DNA of 64,000 nt from Helicoverpa zea. Taxonomy: Eukaryota > Arthropoda > Insecta > Lepidoptera > Noctuidae. The DNA is taken from positions 4,588,001 to 4,652,000 of the forward strand of contig NC_061463.1 in the NCBI RefSeq assembly GCF_022581195.2, given 5' to 3'. The notes below the pieces were generated by a model. It was not told the DNA's origin and did not search any database. It saw nothing but the letters and a program-made list of their open reading frames with translations. Shown piece by piece: positions 58,513 to 64,000 of this stretch. Numbering within the stretch: position 1 is the stretch's first letter; every line of letters starts with the position of its first letter. A program made the translations under genes and the position numbers.

Positions 58513-58895
58513 AAAAAAAGTCGTGGTGGCCTAGTGGGTAAAGGACCAATCTCTCAAGTATGAGAGCGCGGGTTCGATCCCAGGTCAGGCAAGTACCAAT
58601 GCAACTTTTCTGTATGTACTTTCTAAGTATATCTTAGACACCATTGGCTGTGTTTCGGATGGCACGTTAAACTGTAGGTCCCGGCTGTCATTGAACATCC
58701 TTGGCAGTCGTTACGGGTAGTCAGAAGCCAGTAAATCTGACACCAGTCTAACCAAGGGGTATCGGGTTGCCCGGGTAACTGGGTTGAGGAGGTCAGATAG
58801 GCAGTCGCTTCTTGTAAAGCACTGGTACTCAGCTGAATCCGGTTAGACTGGAAGCCGACCCCAACATGATTGGGAAAAAGGCTCGGAGGATGATG
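58513..58895 (+). mobile_element. tRNA-derived SINE, full length, 16-base TSD
   Basis: The A box TGGCCTAGTGGG is at 58527-58538 and the B box GGTTCGATCCC at 58571-58581. The tail GGCTCGGAGGATGATG ends at 58895. AATATTCGATAGGCCT is duplicated exactly at 58497-58512 and 58896-58911. This is one of the youngest-looking insertions in the window and the best reference copy for the family. It is transcribed by RNA polymerase III if active and has no protein. Confidence 0.95.
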
Positions 58896-58911
58896 AATAT
58901 TCGATAGGCCT

Positions 58912-59378
58912 GATGTGCCTTGAGTGTATTACAAACACAATAAATTGTATCTAGACTGGAATTAAAGAAATACAACCAGGGTTTTACAAGGATTATATAG
59001 TTAGCTTTTCTTTCGCTAATAACTACGCAACAAAAATGATCTACCCACGATCATTGAATCCATGCTTTACATCTGTTAAATACCTACAAAGAGTTGTCCT
59101 ATTTCTCAAACAGTGTTTTGTAAAGCTGCCGCAAATTAAAGCAATTATATTTATGTGAACCGTTTTAGTGGAATTTGTCGCCGGAATTTCTAATCTGAAG
59201 TCTAAATATAACACAAAAGAACACCGACATTTACAGGATAGGCGTTCTAGGAGAAATAATTATTATTATTTCACAAGAAACAGTGGTAATCCAGTCTCTT
59301 TAAGTTCACATTCATTAAAAATATCTATAAGTTTTTTTTTTTTTTAAGTATCTTTAATCTTTTGTTTACCTTTAAGTA
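58912..59378. other. Unrecognised AT-rich DNA
   Basis: I see no gene or named repeat. Confidence 0.4.
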
Positions 59379-60617
59379 AAGAAGACGGATCACAATCCAT
59401 ACAAAATTGCCCCACGTCCTATAACAATGTGACGTATCTCAAAAAAGAATAAAAATGTTTAAAAAAATATGGCATACTCTCTAATTCATTTTTTTTACAC
59501 CTTCATACGAAAAAAATGCTTTAAAAATTGTTCAGGTGCTGTTATGAAAACATCGTTCATAGGACTATTTATGGACTATTTTATTAAATTATTTTTTGTT
59601 TGATAGGGTATATCTCACAGGTGGTCCCATAATCATCAGGTCCGGATCTGATGATGGAAACCCTGAGAAATCCAGGGCAACTTTTGAAAGTTGTAGGCAT
59701 GCGCAGGATAAAAACTTGACTATAAGGTGTACGTCTTATAACAATATGCAACAGTAAAGGTTTGGAGCTGACCTGATGATGGAGACGAAAGAAGGTCGAG
59801 GGAACTCGACAGCAAAATATTTAAACTACCTCAGAAGTCGGTGTCTAATGGATGTACCTAAGTTTATTTCCCCCACGACTTCTAGGTCGATGCTCCTAAG
59901 ACTATTTTTTTTTGCTTTTCAGTGTTTTTGGAAGTTTTTTTTTATTGTAAAAAGTTTTTTTTATTATTTTTGGCTTTTCAGTGACAAGCACAGTTGTCAC
60001 TATCCGCATAAGTGGAAAGTTCTTATCAATACGAATAATATAAGCCCAAACACGAGGCAGTTCACATATTCAGTTGTCCAGTTCCATCGCCCTTCTCTGG
60101 TCTCCATCATCAAGTCAGCTTCAAACCTTTACTGTTGCAAAGGTCTATTCAATACAAATAATATGAGCCCAAACACGAGGTAGTTTACATATTCGGTTAT
60201 CGAGTACCATCGACCTTCTTTTGTTTCCATCATCAGGTCAGCTCCAAACCTTTACTGTTGCATATTGTTATAAGACGTACACCTTATAGTCAAGTTTTTA
60301 TCCTGCGCATGCCTACAACTTTCACTGCCCTGGATTTCTCAGGGTTTCCATCATCAGATCCTGACCTGATGATTATGGGACCATCTGTGAGGTATACCCT
60401 ATCAAAACAAAAAATAATTTAATAAAATAGTCCATAAATAGTCCTATGAACGATGTTTTCATAACAGCGCCTGAACAATTTTTAAAGCATTTTTTTCGTA
60501 TGAAGGTGTAAAAAAATGAATTAGAGAGTATGCCATATTTTTTTTAACATTTTTATCTTTTTTTTAGATACGTCACATTGTTATAGGACGTGGGGCAATT
60601 TTGATCCATCTTCTTTG
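59379..60617. mobile_element. 1.24 kb palindromic foldback (family F), copy 3
   Basis: The left arm 59379-59832 and right arm 60177-60617 are inverted repeats of about 440 bases with few differences (AATTGCCCCACGTCCTATAA, GTATGCCATA, GGTCCGGATCTGATGATGG, GGTCGAGGGAACTCG). One difference is an 11-base gap near 59392. The centre repeats part of the right arm in tandem (CCAAACACGAG and CATCATCAAGTCAGC units at about 60030 and 60160). It carries a decayed form of the family F hairpin (CTTCTAGGTCGATGCTCCTA). The open frame 59776-60183 is chance. Confidence 0.85.
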
Positions 60618-62561
60618 ATTTCATTTTCTCTAAAATCACTCACACTTGACTTCTTTATAGTTCAACGACAAACCAGTGAGAACAAACTCATATTTTACCC
60701 CGCCGCAAAAAGTCATAAAAACAGGTTACATACGTAACAAATGAAAACCAATATATCTTTCCAACACAATAAAGTAAAACCACAACACAAAGCTTTTCAC
60801 CTAATAATAATTTATTTCAGTAAAATATACTGTTTTCCAGAATACTGCCCGGTTGGTTAATCGGCGGTCAAAAAGCAATTTTAAATCCAAAATTAGAGTA
60901 ACCAACCTATTTCATAGTGCGACGTAGTATGGAGTCTGTGTTCTGTGTGGTCACCTATTTAACGCTTAATTGAACAGCAAACATTAATTGGTTCACAATA
61001 ATTTTGTGTGTATTTAGCTGGATTACTAATTAGCGTGCTGTTTTGTCGATTTGAATTTTGTATTGTTATCATGATCGGTTTCATGTACCTGTTTTGATTA
61101 TTTGGTAATGACGAGATCGATTGTATGTGTATTATCTATTTAACATACCTGCCTGTATTTACCTACAGTTCTATATTATCTACTCTTTGATGGTGTCGAA
61201 CTATTCTGGTTATGACAAGAAGAAAAAAAGTACACATAGGTATACATAAATACTACACTGTAGAAAGCAATAGGTACGTTAAAAATATACAAAATCCCAT
61301 CCCATAAGAAAGCGGTATACAGGCGCCATAGCTCACCCCATAGGGAAAAGCGGGGGATGGTAGATCGTAAATACTTTTTGGGTAAATACTCTTGAGATAT
61401 TACTTTATACAAAAAGATTTTTTTTATGGATTTTACGGCCTACGGGAGGTCTTTGCCCTGCAGTGTCACCATAGATTAAACAAAATAAAAAAATAATGGA
61501 CCCTGAACAATAATTATAATTATTTATTTACTCTTCCAATTACAACAAAATAAATATCCGTTCTGATTGTTATATCCTTGTTATTGTAACATCATTCAAG
61601 AAATCAATAAATAAATAATAAATCTTATTCCATGTTTATTGCTATCAGTATTGAACTGTAGCTGAGAAGAACGTTAATTAAATACCCGATGATGCATCGC
61701 TTTCGCTATTTATATCCTGCATTCTTTTGTTTCTTTTTATGTGTAAAGTACCTATATTTATTTTTTATTAATCTCTTTCGGCTAAAAAATGTTTTTGTAA
61801 ATGCCTTTAGTTTGTGAAGCTATGTTTGAGAAATTATGTCTTAAGAAGTACCTAGCTAGGTAGAAAAGAATCCTTATTTTATTTTGAGCTTATCAGCTAC
61901 TAAATTGACTTATCATGGATTTGGTTAAATCTTAGTTCTTATTTACATTGAACTTTCCTATTTATATAGAAGAGTTCTTATTTATTAGAAACAGAGCATT
62001 CGAGGAAAAATTTTGAAAAGTATACCTTATTTCGCACATGGATTAGACACTTATGTAACAGTTTAAGTTCAATTTACAAATTAAATATTAAATACAGCAA
62101 ATTCAAACTCAACTTCCATAACCAATCATTAAGTGACAGTTATAATTACAGTCGCCATTTTGAATTATGTATGCGATAAACCAACATTACACAACATACC
62201 ATTTAAGTGATTAACTGAAAGTGATCTCATAATTCTAAATGTTACAGATGTATTAGAGAATGTCAATAAATATAGGAACTCAACGGCAACTGTTATGAGA
62301 ACGAGTTATGGGGGAAATTATGGTATAATTTTCAAAGTAAATATGAGAAGTTGTGGCTAATAAATCGGCGGAATAAGTTTTTGGAAGTAGCTCTAAATTA
62401 AAAAAAAAAAAACATTATTATTTCTCATTTATTTGTTTTAGAAAACATTTTTCACATTTTTTAATATTAAATATTTTTATTTTATTTTATTATACATAGT
62501 AATTCGTGACTAATTTTTTTAGGCATAAAATTTCTTTATATCCACGACGAAAGAGTTTTTC
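60618..62561. other. Unrecognised AT-rich DNA
   Basis: No gene was recognised. A short trace near 61428-61465 (TTTTACGGCCTACGGGAGGT, TGCCCTGCAGTG) recalls the end of an RTE copy but is too short to call. The minus-strand frame 61176-61412 has no motif. Confidence 0.4.
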
Positions 62562-62564
62562 TAA

Positions 62565-62996
62565 GGCCTCTGCCTCGAATTTTGCGGGCAGCGGGGCGGC
62601 AGCGGCGGCGGCGCGGGAGCGGGGCGGGCAACGGATACGTGTTCTCGAAACTAGCGGGCAGATCGCTCGGCACTATAGCAGTGTAGTGTTGTGTTCTGTT
62701 GTGTTTGCTGTTCCATATGGGTGTCCTCTCAAAGATGGCCGAAATAATTAGCTCTTGCACGTCCGAACACATTTTGATACGTCACAAAAAAAATGTATAA
62801 CACTATGCCTACAATGCAGATGCCCAACGCGGGCGGTCACCGCTTGACTGGAGCGCACCGCTCGTTGCCCGCCGCCGCGCCGCTCCCGCGCCGCTGTATT
62901 CGAGGGCCGGTCCATATGAATATACGCGTAAGATCCTGCCGCTCCTGCGCCGCCGCCGCTGCCGCCCCGCTGCCCGCAAAATTCGAGGCAGAGGCC
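62565..62996. mobile_element. GC-rich inverted-repeat element with TAA duplications
   Basis: Ends of about 57 bases (GGCCTCTGCCTCGAATTTTG, then a GCGGGCAGCGG-type GGC-rich run) are inverted at 62565-62621 and 62940-62996 with about one mismatch. TAA flanks it at 62562-62564 and 62997-62999. A 3-base TAA target and ends starting GGC fit PIF/Harbinger-type MITEs, though this is inference. The high GC of the arms and of 62820-62900 opens frames on both strands; they have no domain and are rejected as genes. Confidence 0.8.
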
Positions 62997-62999
62997 TAA

Positions 63000-64000
63000 G
63001 AATTTGTCTACGCTATAAAACAAATTGTTCACTAGCTCTTTAAATATTAATTATTTAAATTCAAATCAAACATGTAATGTTCTAAGTTTACTACCAATAT
63101 TTGTGACCAATTTTACGACCAATAAAATGTATTTGTTCAAATAATCACTTGTAAAGGTGATAAATCTACATTTCAACCTTGTGTTATCTGAACATAAAAA
63201 AATCGTTAACATTGTCAAATGTTCAATTTAATTAGGAGTTTATGCTAATACTTGCTATAAATCTTAGAGCAAGTTATTTTTAACATTTTATGGCAGCCTA
63301 CTTAAGCATGTGAAATTCTCTTATCGCTACCGGTTTAAGACGATTATCGCTGAACTCGTGGCTCCACAATGACGTCACTGTCACAAACGCAAGTAAATAT
63401 TTAAACACCTTTCAATCAATAGAACTCGATTGGTATACTCTATGCATCCGGAAGTAGCAAAGGGCCGATTAAGTAACACGTAAAAGTGCTGAAGATAAAA
63501 TTGATTATAACACCAAACGTTATAATCGTCAATGGCCTGTATTGACAGGTAAGACCGCTTGGCTTACTAACCCACGGGTCACACACGCTTAATATTATGC
63601 GTATGTTTTCCAATACATTCACATGTGACGAGTTACGTCAATATTTACTTTAAAACTTTTCTATTCGGCGTTCGCTAGTAGCTCGTATACAATAAAAGAA
63701 CGAAAGCGAAAAGAAATTCAAATAACAAAACACGGGATCGTTTAAAAAGATCAAGTCATGTCCCAACAAAAGCGGGAGATTAAACGGACTGCCCACTAAG
63801 TTTCATATAATCCTTTAAAAACAAGACAAAAGGAAGCCCTCGTTACTCCAACTAGAAACATTTTCAATATCTGGCTCGACAACAATGGCCGGAGCTTTTT
63901 TTCTCTATCCGCTAGCGGAATAAATTCCGTATCAAATTTCTCCCCGGATAACCATAACGATTTATCTGCCGGCTTAAACTCAATCGAATTATTCACAAAA
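63000..64000. other. Unrecognised non-coding DNA
   Basis: No gene was recognised. The segment 63330-63390 (TACCGGTTTAAGACGATTAT ... AATGACGTCACTGTCAC) includes a CRE palindrome at 63370-63377 and may be regulatory. The minus-strand frame 63796-63996 reaches close to the window edge and has no known motif. Confidence 0.4.

Noticed and set aside
59776..60183. 135-codon open frame
   Set aside because: It runs across the centre of a palindromic foldback and has no domain; low-complexity Phe-rich translation from T-runs.
62506..63032. Gly/Ala/Arg-rich frames on both strands
   Set aside because: They are produced by the GGC-repeat ends of the GC-rich MITE.

Overview
The window is eukaryotic, intergenic or deeply intronic DNA, very probably from a moth or butterfly. 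Evidence: AT-rich sequence with almost no long open frames, no operons or ribosome binding sites, many interspersed repeats, and repeat families typical of Lepidoptera. These include a tRNA-derived SINE with a GATGAT tail, RTE fragments ending in (TGA)n, a Jockey tail ending in AATAAATAAATA, repeats ending in ATAATATTAGTATAGAT, and repeats bounded by AGGGTTCCGTA and ACTTGGCCGG. A noctuid-like moth is a guess from memory of similar repeats; the sequence does not prove it. No complete host protein gene, rRNA or functional tRNA gene was recognised.

The only long coding regions belong to one almost complete non-LTR retrotransposon of CR1/L2 type at about 42.97-47.21 kb. It has a tRNA-like A/B box pair in its leader, ORF1 (coiled coil plus a degenerate SGNH-like domain), and an overlapping ORF2 (AP-type endonuclease plus reverse transcriptase) broken by a single in-frame amber codon. 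It ends in a (TGATT)n tail. A second gene-like signal at 39.26-39.50 kb is two short exons that encode the start of a THAP zinc-finger domain. They lie between about 51-base inverted repeats (38.93-39.74 kb) and suggest an internally deleted P-element-like transposon.

The rest is a mosaic of repeats. 0-8.7 kb: mostly unrecognised AT-rich DNA, one truncated Jockey copy (5.3-6.2 kb) and a small MITE. 8.7-10.3 kb: two inverted-repeat elements, one holding a nested RTE fragment with a 9-base target duplication. 11.4-14.3 kb: a composite element with internal tandem repeats and a nested foldback. 17.7-27.2 kb: two SINEs, two copies of a shared degraded repeat, a foldback and a MITE with 65-base perfect ends. 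29.9-34.3 kb: MITE, SINE and RTE remnants. 41-42.4 kb: a 1.45 kb element with 200-base ends around a GC-rich island. 48.3-51.8 kb: two MITEs with nested insertions. 53-60.6 kb: SINEs, a perfect 145-base inverted repeat and a 1.24 kb palindrome. 62.56-63.0 kb: a very GC-rich element with TAA duplications.

These sequences do not work together as a pathway. They record successive transposition: autonomous LINEs (CR1-like, Jockey, RTE) as likely engines, a tRNA-derived SINE that may borrow RTE machinery because of its matching tail, and non-autonomous DNA elements that have lost their transposases.
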